Shown one piece after another: positions 18,320-27,055 of a stretch of 64,000 bases of DNA. Below the pieces are notes generated by a model. It searched no databases and was not told the origin of the DNA. It saw only the letters and a program-made list of their open reading frames with translations. The stretch comes from Blautia coccoides. Its GTDB lineage: Bacteria > Bacillota > Clostridia > Lachnospirales > Lachnospiraceae. The position numbers were made by a program, and so were the translations under genes. Location: the NCBI RefSeq assembly GCF_034355335.1, contig NZ_CP136422.1:5988501-6052500 (forward strand), written 5' to 3'. Each line of letters opens with the position of its first letter. Position 1 is the stretch's first letter.

Positions 18320-19228
18320 CTATTTCATTTTCGGATCAAACGCATCACGAAGGCCATCACCCATAAGATTAAATGCAAAACAAGTGATCATTATCATAAG
18401 CGCCGGGAAAATCATCATATATGGCGCTGTAGTCATGTATGCCTTTCCGTCATTCAGTATCAGTCCCCATTCCGGAGTTGGTGCCGCAAGCCCGACTCCG
18501 ATATAGCTCATGGAAGACATCAGCATAATGGATGCCGCAAGAAATCCCACAAAGTAAATGACCATAATCCCCACTGTGTTGGGTATCATATGTTTCACGA
18601 TCATCTCCAGACGGCCCACGCCGATTGCCTCTGATGACTCAATATAATCACTGCCCCGCACACGAAGAATCGCCGCCCGGTTGTTTCTTGCCATTGTAGG
18701 CATGGAAGCAAACATAATGGCTGACACTAACTGGGGAATCCCGTTGCCGAGAACTGCTACAATACACATTGCCATCATGATCATAGGTATGGACTGGAAA
18801 ATATCCATAATACGCATGATCACAGTATCTATTTTCCCGCCGAAATATCCGGCGATGATTCCCAGAAGCCCTCCGCTGAACATTGCCGCCAATGTACAGA
18901 AGAATGCGATGAGCAGGCTGTATCTGGCGCCGTAGATACAGCGGCTGAAAATGTCCCGTCCGAAATTATCTGTGCCAAACAGATGCTTTGCACTGGGTTT
19001 CTGCAGCATAGCCATGTAATCCTGCACCTGGTAATCATAAGGAGCAAGAAGTGGCGCCAAAATTGCAATCAATACCAATATGACAACAACCACCAGCCCC
19101 ATCAGTGCGGTGGGATTTCGCTTAAACCGTTTCCAAGATTCATAGAGAGGGGTCGAGTTTACTGTTTTTTTACGTCTTGCGTTTTTTTTCTCTAATTTCT
19201 CCATTGCAGGAGTATGCATCTTTGCCAT
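18320..19228 (-). CDS. ABC transporter permease (DppC-like)
   Basis: 302 residues with a DppC-type N-terminal extension (WKRFKRNPTALMGL), the LFGTDNFGRDIFSR motif after the first membrane helix, five further helices and a C-terminal GDGLRDAFDPKMK. The coupling loop contains SSEAIGVGRLEMIVKHMIPN. The ATG at 19228 follows AGGAG by eight bases; a GTG at 19237 is the alternative. It pairs with the DppB-like permease, whose gene immediately upstream carries a stop codon. Confidence 0.92.
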   Translation of the reverse strand: MAKMHTPAMEKLEKKNARRKKTVNSTPLYESWKRFKRNPTALMGLVVVVILVLIAILAPLLAPYDYQVQDYMAMLQKPSAKHLFGTDNFGRDIFSRCIYGARYSLLIAFFCTLAAMFSGGLLGIIAGYFGGKIDTVIMRIMDIFQSIPMIMMAMCIVAVLGNGIPQLVSAIMFASMPTMARNNRAAILRVRGSDYIESSEAIGVGRLEMIVKHMIPNTVGIMVIYFVGFLAASIMLMSSMSYIGVGLAAPTPEWGLILNDGKAYMTTAPYMMIFPALMIMITCFAFNLMGDGLRDAFDPKMK

Positions 19229-19239
19229 TTCTTTCACTC

Positions 19240-20196
19240 CTATGCCTTTTTTGCTTTTTTTGCCCCGCCTGAGATAATGGTTGTTTTTAGCCGCGGATCA
19301 ATCAAAATAAAGCTGATATCCACCAAAAGATTGATAAGCGTCAGGATCAAAGCAAGAATTAACACCCCGCCTAAAACGGACGGATAATTTCTCTGGGTAA
19401 TTGCATCCACAATATACTTTCCCACTCCCGGAATACTGAACACGGTCTCTATTACCATTCCGCCGCCTATGGCCACACCAAGGTTGCTTCCTATGGACTG
19501 TGCCACAGGGATCATCACATTGCGCAGCGCATGTCTTTTTATAATACTGGACTCTGTCTGGCCTTTTGCCCTTGCTGTGCGGATATAGTCTTCGCCCAGC
19601 ACTTCCAGCATACAGGATCTTGTGATACGTGTGTAACTTGCAACAGAAGAAAGTCCAATACAAAGCATGGGCAAAATGTAGCCGCTGGCCACCTCAACTC
19701 CTGTTGCCGGAAGTAAATGAAGCTGTACTGAAAATATCAGAATCAGAACTAATGCCACTACAAACTCCGGCACCGATTGAAAGAACATGGAAATTATCAG
19801 TACCAGGGAATCTGCCCATGTGTATTTTTTGATTGCGGATATGATTCCAAGGATAATCCCCAGTACAGCGCCAATGGCCACTGCCCCCAAGGTGACGATC
19901 ATGGATGTGACAAGACGCGGAGCCAGTTACCGAAGCACCGGTTCTCCTGTTCGGTAGGACTTCCCGAAATCCCCCCGGCATACACCGGTTATATAATTTA
20001 CATACTGTACAACCACAGGCTTATCCAAACCTAATTCTTCCCGCTTTGCTTCCATCTGTTCTTCCGATGCTGAGTTTCCCAGAATCTGACGAACGGGATC
20101 TCCCGGGGTAAAGGTTTTTAAAGTGAATATGATTGCAGACACCCCCAGCATAATGGGGATCAGCAAAGCAATTCTTTTTAATACATACTTTATCAT
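19240..20196 (-). pseudogene. DppB-like ABC permease gene interrupted by an in-frame TAA
   Basis: Read as one frame from ATG 20196 (AGGAGAAAGACA upstream), the gene encodes a normal ~318-residue DppB permease, with the start MIKYVLKRIALLIPIMLG and the usual GDFGKSYRTGEPVL motif before helix 2. At 19927-19929 the codon is TAA, where relatives have Glu or Gln before LAPRLV. The frame then continues intact to the normal end (FILIDPRLKTT). One base change (GAA or CAA to TAA) explains it. An ATG at 19902 could reinitiate a 220-residue fragment but lacks a good ribosome site. Possible explanations are a true nonsense mutation, a base-call error or readthrough. Flanking transporter genes are intact. 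Confidence 0.9.
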
Positions 20197-20225
20197 TGTC
20201 TTTCTCCTGTTAAATACAAGTGCCC

Positions 20226-21884
20226 TTATTTATAGAAATCCGTAATACAGGTGAATCCTCTTTCTAATGTGTTATAACCTTTCAGACCTTTTGTTACAAT
20301 GGCTGCTTTCATTTCCGGATAAAGGTTTGCCTGAATGCAGTCACTCTTCATAATGTTTTCAAGTTCCGCCAGTTTTTCTTTTGCAATCTGCGGATCTTCT
20401 ACTGCGATAATATCCTTGCGCAGAGTATCTATCTCATCAGTAGTCACCTTCGGTCCGCCTATGGCAAATCCGGCTTCAATGGTTCCTTTATCCAGAGAAG
20501 TAATGATAGAAGGATTTCTGTTATCCATAATCCAGCCGATCGTGATCATGTCATAGTTTCCGGAAAATGCATCACTAATGAAGGACGCTGTATCAGGAGT
20601 GTTTAATGTGAGATTGATGCCTGCTGCGCGGCAGTTCTCCTGGATGACCGTGTACATCGGGATAAGGTCTGCAGTTCCAAGAATAGTTAAATCAATCCCA
20701 TTTGCATAGCCTGCTTCCGCCAGTAAAGCTTTCGCGCCCTCCACATCCGGTTTTCTTTCTTCCTTAGTGTAAGTCTCATTAAAGTAATAACTTGAAGGAG
20801 ATGCAAATCCAAGGGCCTGTTCTGCTGTTCCCCCTGTTCCCACCATTGCAAGGGCCTCATAGTCAATGGATTTCATGATGGCTTCCCTGATGTTTTTGTC
20901 TGCCGTTGCTTTTCCCTCTGTCATGTTGAACCACAGATGAGTAACCTGTCCGAAATCATAGATGACAACATCTATTTTTTCATCCTCTGTATAAGTCACC
21001 GCCTGGATAACCGGCATGTCCACTGCCACCTGTGCGTCCCCGGAGTCTACAGCCAGTTTTCTTGCTGCCGCATCATTGGTGAAGGTACATTCAATCCTTT
21101 TGTAATATCCTTTAAAGTCTTTATCCCAGTAATTTTCGTTGCGCTCTAAGATAATGGATTCTCCGCTCTTCCATTCAACAAAACGGTATTTGCCGCATCC
21201 GATCACCGGATTGCTCTGTACCGCCTCCAAACCGCCGGCCGCTTCTACTTCCGCCTGGCTTACAATACCGAAGTTGCCCCAGGCAAGCATGGCCAGTAAG
21301 TCAGGAGCTTTCTGTGTAAACTCAATGACAACCGTAGACTCGTCTTCCGCCACAGCTCCCAGTATAAACTGTCCGGTATCTGTATTGGCACTGTACTCTC
21401 TCCAGATTCCCACTGTATATACCACGTCATCCGCTGTCATGGTCTGACCGTTTGTATATACAACATCGTCTCTTAACTTGAATCTGCAGTGGGTATCATC
21501 CACCCATTCCCATTCTGTTGCCAAAGCAGGAATCACTTCACCATTTTCATCAACTGCAACTAAACGATCCATGATCGCATCTGCAATATAGACAGATTCA
21601 TTTTCAATTTTCCCGGCAGGCGCACCCCAAAGTGTGGACGGTTCGGATGCAAGCACGATCCTGATCGTCTCATCTGTCACCTCTGTATTGGGGGCATCCA
21701 CATTTGCCTCAATAAACTGACCGTTTCCTTCTGTCTTTTCCGTCTCTGCCTTGTCAGTATCTGTATCTGTTTTCGCTGCCGGAGCCGAATCTGACGAATC
21801 AGTTCCTCCCCCGGACGAACATCCCATAACCGTACATGCCATAGCTGCCGCCAGAAACATTGCCATAAACTTCTTACCTTTCAT
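20226..21884 (-). CDS. ABC transporter substrate-binding lipoprotein, family 5
   Basis: 552 residues. The lipoprotein signal (MKGKKFMAMFLAAAMACTVM then GCSS) places the lipid-anchored Cys at about residue 22. An acidic Ser/Asp-rich linker follows, then the SBP_bac_5 fold (LVAVDENGEVIPALATEWEW; KLRDDVVYTNGQTMTADDVV). It should capture a peptide or other solute outside the membrane for the DppBCDF-like complex. GGAGG lies seven bases before the ATG. It is the first gene of the importer operon. The solute cannot be named; family 5 proteins also bind sugars, nickel and opines. Confidence 0.93.
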   Translation of the reverse strand: MKGKKFMAMFLAAAMACTVMGCSSGGGTDSSDSAPAAKTDTDTDKAETEKTEGNGQFIEANVDAPNTEVTDETIRIVLASEPSTLWGAPAGKIENESVYIADAIMDRLVAVDENGEVIPALATEWEWVDDTHCRFKLRDDVVYTNGQTMTADDVVYTVGIWREYSANTDTGQFILGAVAEDESTVVIEFTQKAPDLLAMLAWGNFGIVSQAEVEAAGGLEAVQSNPVIGCGKYRFVEWKSGESIILERNENYWDKDFKGYYKRIECTFTNDAAARKLAVDSGDAQVAVDMPVIQAVTYTEDEKIDVVIYDFGQVTHLWFNMTEGKATADKNIREAIMKSIDYEALAMVGTGGTAEQALGFASPSSYYFNETYTKEERKPDVEGAKALLAEAGYANGIDLTILGTADLIPMYTVIQENCRAAGINLTLNTPDTASFISDAFSGNYDMITIGWIMDNRNPSIITSLDKGTIEAGFAIGGPKVTTDEIDTLRKDIIAVEDPQIAKEKLAELENIMKSDCIQANLYPEMKAAIVTKGLKGYNTLERGFTCITDFYK

Positions 21885-21961
21885 TTCATTTCCTCCATCG
21901 CTTTATTTTTATATGTATTGTAACACCCATGTAACTGCTGCTCTTTCCTTTTCTAAATGTG

Positions 21962-22033
21962 ATTATAGTCCTTGAGTCACCTTCTGTTTTTACTCCCGGA
22001 CTTCAGGTCAAAATAGTTTACATTTTATGACCT
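21962..22033 (-). promoter_or_regulatory. Likely promoter and operator-like inverted repeat of the ABC operon
   Basis: On the minus strand a TATAAT box (21962-21967) lies 78 bases before the binding-protein ATG; its -35 is poor. Just upstream, at 22005-22033, AGGTCA and TGACCT flank a 17-base centre, and the arms extend through AAAAT/ATTTT with one bulged base. Position next to a weak -35 suggests an activator or repressor site. It could alternatively act as a weak terminator for the SnoaL-like gene, but it lacks a T-run. Confidence 0.4.
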
Positions 22034-22056
22034 ATTTCGACATTTTCGGATATTTT

Positions 22057-22392
22057 TCAGCACATCTGAATGATATCCCAGTGCTCCGCCAGTTTCCCCT
22101 CTTCCACCCGGTAGGTGTCAACCACCCGGCATACAGTCTTTCCGCCGGCATCCACATTTTTTAAATATACTGCAATCATATTGTCTTCCTCTATCATCCT
22201 GACAATCTCAAGATGAAACTGAGGGTCACTGATGAACTTATCTGCAAATGCCTTTTTCAAAGACTCTCTTCCCTGTGCTACTCCCGGATTATGCTGTATG
22301 TAATCTTCCTTTACATACTTGTCAGCACATTCGATCCTATGTTCATTGAAAAATTCCCGGTAAAAATTGTAAATCAGCTCCTTGTTCGTCAT
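22057..22392 (-). CDS. SnoaL/NTF2-like small protein
   Basis: 111 residues of the NTF2-like cone fold: an N-terminal helix pair (NKELIYNFYREFFNEH), then YIQHNPGVAQGRESLKKAF and a final sheet ending WDIIQMC. The DYIQHNPG and EHWDIIQ segments are typical of SnoaL-like polyketide-cyclase/ester-cyclase relatives. AGGAGG precedes the ATG by five bases. It follows the phosphate acyltransferase gene by 30 bases and is the last gene of the buk-pta unit. Its function is unknown. Confidence 0.75.
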   Translation of the reverse strand: MTNKELIYNFYREFFNEHRIECADKYVKEDYIQHNPGVAQGRESLKKAFADKFISDPQFHLEIVRMIEEDNMIAVYLKNVDAGGKTVCRVVDTYRVEEGKLAEHWDIIQMC

Positions 22393-22422
22393 CCCGGCCT
22401 CCTGCTCTTTGACAATACCTTT

Positions 22423-23427
22423 TTATTTTTTAACTGCGGCTGCCCTGGCTGCGGAAATCACAATGTTTCCTTTAATCTCAGAAACCGGTGCCCCCCTGGA
22501 ACAGTCACAGACAATGCTGTTGAACCCCTGGAGCATGGGGCCATACACATCTGCATGTCCAAACTGCTGAATCAATTTTACAGCAGTATTCCCCACATTG
22601 AGATCCGGCCAGATCAATACATTGGCTTTTCCTGCCACTTTGCTCTCTCTGTTCACCTTCTTCTCTGCAACGGAAGGTACGATCGCCGCATCTAGCTGAA
22701 ACTCACCGTCAATAGACAAATCCGGCCTCAGTTCCTTTGCAATCTTCAGAGCCTCCACTACCTTGTCGACCAATTCTCCCTCTCCGCTTCCCAATGTGGA
22801 GTAACAGATCATGGCACATCTCGGTTCCCATCCCAGCAAATCTTTCACTGTATCACAGGCTGAGACTGCAATGTCTGCCAACTGTCCGGCATCCGGGTTG
22901 GTGCACACGGCACTGTCGCCTATGGCCAGAAAAGAACCCTCGCTGCCCTCATACCCCGGAATATCCGCCAGACCAATACTGGAGATAGTTGTGATTCCCG
23001 GTTTCAGCCCAATGATCATCTGCCCTGCCACAAGCACATCCCCTGTGGTATTGTCAATACCTGCAAACGTCACATCCGCCTCTCCTGCTGCCTGCATGAC
23101 CATGGCATAATATAATGGGTTCTGCATACGCCGATTCAGTGGTTTTTCCTTCAGCTTTGTATCAGGTTTTGCCACATATTTTGAAATCAGTTCCGCCTTA
23201 TGGGCCTCCTCAGAAATGTCTGCGAAAGTGAATACGTTTTCATCATATCCTCTTTCTTTTGCAAGAGCCCTTAACTCCTCTTCATCCCCTACAAGAATGG
23301 GAATGATATATCCATCCCGGCCTGTCTCATAGGCGGCCTGCATCATCTTTTCATTGGCCGCTTCCGGAAATGCCACTTTTTGCGGATTCTCTTTTGCCTT
23401 TGCATAAACCATATCCAACAGATTCAT
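22423..23427 (-). CDS. Phosphate acyltransferase, Pta family (phosphate acetyl- or butyryltransferase)
   Basis: 334 residues, single-domain Pta-type length. It begins MNLLDMVYAKAKENPQKVAF and has the conserved GDSAVCTNPDAGQLADIA, ALKI and KANVLIWPDLNVGNTAVKLIQ segments. Its sequence resembles phosphate acetyltransferases more than the shorter Ptb enzymes, yet it is coupled to a butyrate kinase gene (start one base after the buk stop, GGGAGAG upstream). It probably converts an acyl-CoA to the acyl phosphate used by that kinase. Whether acetyl, propionyl or butyryl is preferred cannot be told by eye. Confidence 0.85.
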   Translation of the reverse strand: MNLLDMVYAKAKENPQKVAFPEAANEKMMQAAYETGRDGYIIPILVGDEEELRALAKERGYDENVFTFADISEEAHKAELISKYVAKPDTKLKEKPLNRRMQNPLYYAMVMQAAGEADVTFAGIDNTTGDVLVAGQMIIGLKPGITTISSIGLADIPGYEGSEGSFLAIGDSAVCTNPDAGQLADIAVSACDTVKDLLGWEPRCAMICYSTLGSGEGELVDKVVEALKIAKELRPDLSIDGEFQLDAAIVPSVAEKKVNRESKVAGKANVLIWPDLNVGNTAVKLIQQFGHADVYGPMLQGFNSIVCDCSRGAPVSEIKGNIVISAARAAAVKK

Positions 23428-23428
23428 C

Positions 23429-24532
23429 TTACTCTCTCCCTTCTGGTGACCATACCGGCTCCCCGGTATATATTTTTCCTTCTTCTACTCCGTCCAGCAC
23501 CCGAATGACTCCTGCTGCCATGGCTTCTAACTCAAACTCACCGGGATACGCAGAAACCGGCGCAATCCAGGAACAGGTTTCTGTGATTTTTTCCACTAAA
23601 TCTTTATTATGTACGATTCCTCCGCCGAGAAGAATGCCGTCCACATCACCCTGCAGAACCCCTGCCATGGCTCCTATATACCGAATGATCTGATATATCA
23701 TGGCATTCCAGACAAGTTCTGCCTCTTTATCACCTTCTGCCGCTCTTTTGGTCACTTCCAAAGCATCCGACGTGCCAAGATGGCTTACAAAACCTCCGGT
23801 CTTGGTGCATAAAGACTTTACCTCTCTCCTGTCTTCTGCAGCCCCGCATAACTTTTCCACCTCAATCACCGGCACTGTACCGCACCGGGTGGGCGCCATG
23901 GGTCCGTCACCTCCCACAATGTCATTCCCGTCAATCATTCTTCCCTTTTGGTGGGCTGAAATGGAGATTCCGCCGCCAATGTGGCACACGATATAATTTT
24001 TATCTTCATACCTCCAGCCGTGAGAATTGCTGTGACGGATTGCGGTTTCCTTTAAATTCAGGGCGTGGAGATGTACATTTCTGTATACCCCTTTGATTCC
24101 GGTCATTCTTGCATATAATGTCAGTTCATCTGTGTCCGGCGGATTCACAACAAAACACGGCTTCTGAAATTCCGACGCAAATTCATTGGCGATCTGGGAC
24201 CCAAGCTGGGCCGGATGTGCCACTCCATTAGCCCCTCTCACCGCATGTTCCAACAGCGTCTCATTTACTATGTAAGTTCCCCCTTCCACTGCCATCAGAC
24301 CTCCGCCCCGGCCCACAAACGCATCTATTGTCCGCAGGTCCATATGCGCATCCTCCAATGCCTGCAGTATGGTTTCTTTCCTGTAGGAAAGTTGGGAACT
24401 GATGGTGGGAAATTCTTTTAACTTCTCCGCGTCATGTGATACATTTACCGTAAATAATTCTCTCTCCCCTTCAAAACAGCCTACTTTTGTCGATGTAGAA
24501 CCGGGATTAATTGCCAATATACGATATGCCAT
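23429..24532 (-). CDS. buk: Butyrate kinase
   Basis: 367 residues of the acetate/butyrate kinase (ASKHA) family. The phosphate-1 motif is LAINPGSTSTKVGCFE; VGRGGGL and AHPAQLGSQIA are butyrate-kinase-like; the adenosine loop is GGDGPMAPTRCGTVP; and the late motif is GILLGGGIVHNKDLV. It makes ATP and a short-chain acid from an acyl phosphate. It is first in the buk-pta-SnoaL unit. The ribosome site is weak. The acyl-CoA-forming genes are elsewhere, at 33.4-38.8 kb. Branched-chain acid kinases are close relatives. Confidence 0.9.
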   Translation of the reverse strand: MAYRILAINPGSTSTKVGCFEGERELFTVNVSHDAEKLKEFPTISSQLSYRKETILQALEDAHMDLRTIDAFVGRGGGLMAVEGGTYIVNETLLEHAVRGANGVAHPAQLGSQIANEFASEFQKPCFVVNPPDTDELTLYARMTGIKGVYRNVHLHALNLKETAIRHSNSHGWRYEDKNYIVCHIGGGISISAHQKGRMIDGNDIVGGDGPMAPTRCGTVPVIEVEKLCGAAEDRREVKSLCTKTGGFVSHLGTSDALEVTKRAAEGDKEAELVWNAMIYQIIRYIGAMAGVLQGDVDGILLGGGIVHNKDLVEKITETCSWIAPVSAYPGEFELEAMAAGVIRVLDGVEEGKIYTGEPVWSPEGRE

Positions 24533-24833
24533 TCTTTTACCCAGGGAACATCCCTTTTCCTTTCATAAATTTATTTGTCAATTTATTTGTGACCGGGACT
24601 CTGCCATTTTCTGTCCCGCAAATACGACAATTTCCATAAATTTATTGTATCTGTTTCACCTTTCCTTTACTTTTTCTAAATTCGCTTTAATCCTTGCTGA
24701 TTTTTACTTTCTTCCTTCCGAAACAGATTTTCTTTGGCAAACAGGTCAATTTTATGCATGAACATTAACCTTTTTTCATATCCTGCAATTTAAAAGCCTG
24801 GTAGAAGCGGACCGCATTTTTTCAAAAAAGGGA
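24533..24833. other. AT-rich intergenic region upstream of buk
   Basis: No gene is seen in this ~300-base stretch between the divergent buk and glnN units. It is AT-rich, with the direct repeat ATTTATTTGT twice near 24567-24590 and CATAAATTTATT occurring twice (about 24564 and 24636). The buk promoter must be here. TACAAT on the minus strand, about 24643-24648, is a candidate -10, but I find no matching -35. A TTGACA on the minus strand next to the repeats has no suitable -10. Confidence 0.5.
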
Positions 24834-24862
24834 TTGACATTTCTTTTTTTTCGTGCAATACT
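24834..24862 (+). promoter_or_regulatory. glnN promoter
   Basis: TTGACA (24834-24839) and AATACT (24857-24862) are separated by 17 bases, and the -10 is extended (TGCAATACT). Transcription should start near 24868-24870, only about a dozen bases before the leader hairpin. Confidence 0.75.
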
Positions 24863-24875
24863 ACTTACCATAAAG

Positions 24876-24915
24876 CAAAGGCGCTTTGGGTGAATATCAT
24901 CCAAAGCGCTTTTTT
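24876..24915 (+). terminator. Terminator-like hairpin in the glnN leader (possible attenuator)
   Basis: GCGCTTTGG (24881-24889) pairs with CCAAAGCGC (24901-24909). Four further pairs (one G-U) close on an ATA triloop, giving a 13-pair stem followed by six T residues (24910-24915). It lies between the glnN promoter and glnN, so it can control rather than end a gene. The 5' edge, GCAAAGGCGC, resembles GCAAAGGTGC at the amtB leader hairpin. No alternative antiterminator fold is obvious in the short leader, which suggests a protein-mediated switch. Confidence 0.7.
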
Positions 24916-24944
24916 GCGTTTAAATTGAAAGGAGTGCTGTGGAT

Positions 24945-27044
24945 ATGTCAAGAGATATTCCTACACTATATGGAAGCCTTGTCTTCAGTGACAAGGTGAT
25001 GCGGAACAAACTGCCGAAGGACGTATATAAAGCCCTTCACAAAACAATCCAAAACGGAACCCATCTGGAACTGGACGTTGCCAATTCCGTGGCAGTAGCC
25101 ATGAAAGAGTGGGCTGTGGAAAACGGAGCGACACACTTTACCCACTGGTTTCAGCCCATGACCGGTTATACTGCGGAAAAACACGACAGCTTCATCTCCC
25201 CCAACGGAAACGGAGAGGTCATCATGGAATTTTCCGGCAAAGAGCTGGTAAAAGGAGAGCCTGACGCATCCAGTTTCCCCTCCGGCGGCCTTCGCGCCAC
25301 CTTTGAAGCCAGAGGCTATACAAACTGGGACCCCACGTCACCGGCTTTTATTAAAGATAATACACTTTACATACCAACAGCATTCTGCTCTTTCAGCGGA
25401 GAGGCACTGGATAAAAAGACCCCGCTCCTCCGTTCCATGGAGGCACTGAACAAAGAGGCTGTAAAAATGCTTCATCTTCTGGGAAATACGGAAGTCACAA
25501 GCGTCTCAACAACCGTCGGCCCGGAACAGGAATATTTCCTGGTACCCAAAGAATTATACGAAAAACGGCGTGACCTTATCTTTACAGGAAGAACCCTGTT
25601 CGGCGCTCCTGCACCAAAAGGACAGGAGATGGAGGATCACTACTTCGGAGCTTTAAAGCCCAGGATCGCCGCCTACATGCATGACCTGGATGAAGAGCTG
25701 TGGAAGCTGGGCATTCCCGCCAAGACAAAACACAATGAAGTGGCACCTGCCCAGCATGAGCTGGCACCTGTCTTCGACACCACAAACGTTGCTGTTGACC
25801 ACAACCAGCTCACCATGGAGATCATGAAAAAGACAGCGGAAAAACACGGCCTTGTGTGCCTGCTCCATGAAAAACCTTTTGACGGTATCAACGGAAGCGG
25901 CAAGCATAACAACTGGTCTATGTCCACCAACACCGGAACCAATCTGCTGGAGCCGGGCAGGACACCTGCCGAAAACATTCAGTTCCTGGTATTCCTCATG
26001 GCTGTCATAAAAGCTGTGGATGATTACGCAGACCTTATGCGGGTATCCGCTGCCAGCGCAGGCAATGACCATCGTCTGGGCGGCAATGAGGCACCTCCGG
26101 CTATTGTCTCCATCTTTATTGGTGATGAGCTGGAAAGCGTCCTTAAGTCCATTGAGGAGGATGCTTACTTTGGAAAGGCGCATCCGGTACAGCTAGAGAC
26201 AGGTGCTCATGTACTGCCTCACTTTACCAAGGATACCACCGACAGAAACCGCACCTCACCTTTTGCCTTCACCGGCAATAAATTTGAATTCCGTATGCTG
26301 GGGTCCGCGGCGTCTGTCGCAAATCCCAATATGGTACTGAACACAGCGGTGGCAGAGGCGCTTGCACAATTTTACGGTGAATTAAAAGATACTGCCCCGG
26401 AAGAAATGGAACACGCAGTACATGAAATGATAAAACGGGCTATTAAAAAACATAAAAAAGTAATCTTCAACGGGAACGGATATACAGAAGAATGGGTAAA
26501 AGAGGCCAAAGCAAGAGGCCTTTACAACCTGGTTTCCACACCGGAAGCCCTTCCCCGATTTATTGCTGACAAGAATCTGGATCTGTTTATCAAACACGGC
26601 GTATTTACAAAAGAAGAGATTTTATCACGATACGAGATCCTTCTGGAAACTTACTCTAAGACAGTTGCCATAGAGTCCAAAACCATGCAGGAAATGCTCA
26701 CAAAAGATTTCCTTCCGGCAGTCAACAGCTACGCTGCTTGTACCGCTAAAAATGCCGCGGATAAAAAAGCCCTGGTTCCGGGACTTTCCACTGCTTCGGA
26801 AGAAGCACTGGTAACCAGACTGACTGAGCTGTCTAATGCCATCACTTCCGGGACTGCTGTCTTAAAAGAGGCTACTGCCCGGGCAGAGTCCGTGGAAGAT
26901 ATGCAGGAACAGGCTGAACAGTTCCTCACAAAGGTTCTCCCTGTCATGGATGAGCTGAAGCTGGCAGCAAATGAAGCCGAGACAAAAATTCCGGATGAAT
27001 ATCTGCCATATCCAACCTATGACCACTTATTATTCTACGTCTAA
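24945..27044 (+). CDS. glnN: Glutamine synthetase type III
   Basis: 699 residues, matching the ~700-residue GSIII family rather than the 440-470 residue GSI. Visible motifs include GATHFTHWFQPMTG, STTVGPEQEYFLV (active-site Glu residues), KHNEVAPAQHELAP and KPFDGINGSGKHNNWSMST. It makes glutamine from glutamate, ammonia and ATP in the cytoplasm. I start at ATG 24945, ten bases after AAAGGAG; GTG 24939 is the alternative. It is followed by purF after 11 bases and, further on, the ammonium transporter, forming a nitrogen-assimilation block. Expression is probably controlled through the leader hairpin. Confidence 0.96.
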   Translation: MSRDIPTLYGSLVFSDKVMRNKLPKDVYKALHKTIQNGTHLELDVANSVAVAMKEWAVENGATHFTHWFQPMTGYTAEKHDSFISPNGNGEVIMEFSGKELVKGEPDASSFPSGGLRATFEARGYTNWDPTSPAFIKDNTLYIPTAFCSFSGEALDKKTPLLRSMEALNKEAVKMLHLLGNTEVTSVSTTVGPEQEYFLVPKELYEKRRDLIFTGRTLFGAPAPKGQEMEDHYFGALKPRIAAYMHDLDEELWKLGIPAKTKHNEVAPAQHELAPVFDTTNVAVDHNQLTMEIMKKTAEKHGLVCLLHEKPFDGINGSGKHNNWSMSTNTGTNLLEPGRTPAENIQFLVFLMAVIKAVDDYADLMRVSAASAGNDHRLGGNEAPPAIVSIFIGDELESVLKSIEEDAYFGKAHPVQLETGAHVLPHFTKDTTDRNRTSPFAFTGNKFEFRMLGSAASVANPNMVLNTAVAEALAQFYGELKDTAPEEMEHAVHEMIKRAIKKHKKVIFNGNGYTEEWVKEAKARGLYNLVSTPEALPRFIADKNLDLFIKHGVFTKEEILSRYEILLETYSKTVAIESKTMQEMLTKDFLPAVNSYAACTAKNAADKKALVPGLSTASEEALVTRLTELSNAITSGTAVLKEATARAESVEDMQEQAEQFLTKVLPVMDELKLAANEAETKIPDEYLPYPTYDHLLFYV

Positions 27045-27055
27045 GGAGACGTTCC

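Noticed and set aside
24876..24915. Calling the glnN leader a glnA-type glutamine riboswitch or an ANTAR target
   Set aside because: The leader is too short for a glutamine aptamer and I do not see the paired hexaloop hairpins that define ANTAR targets.
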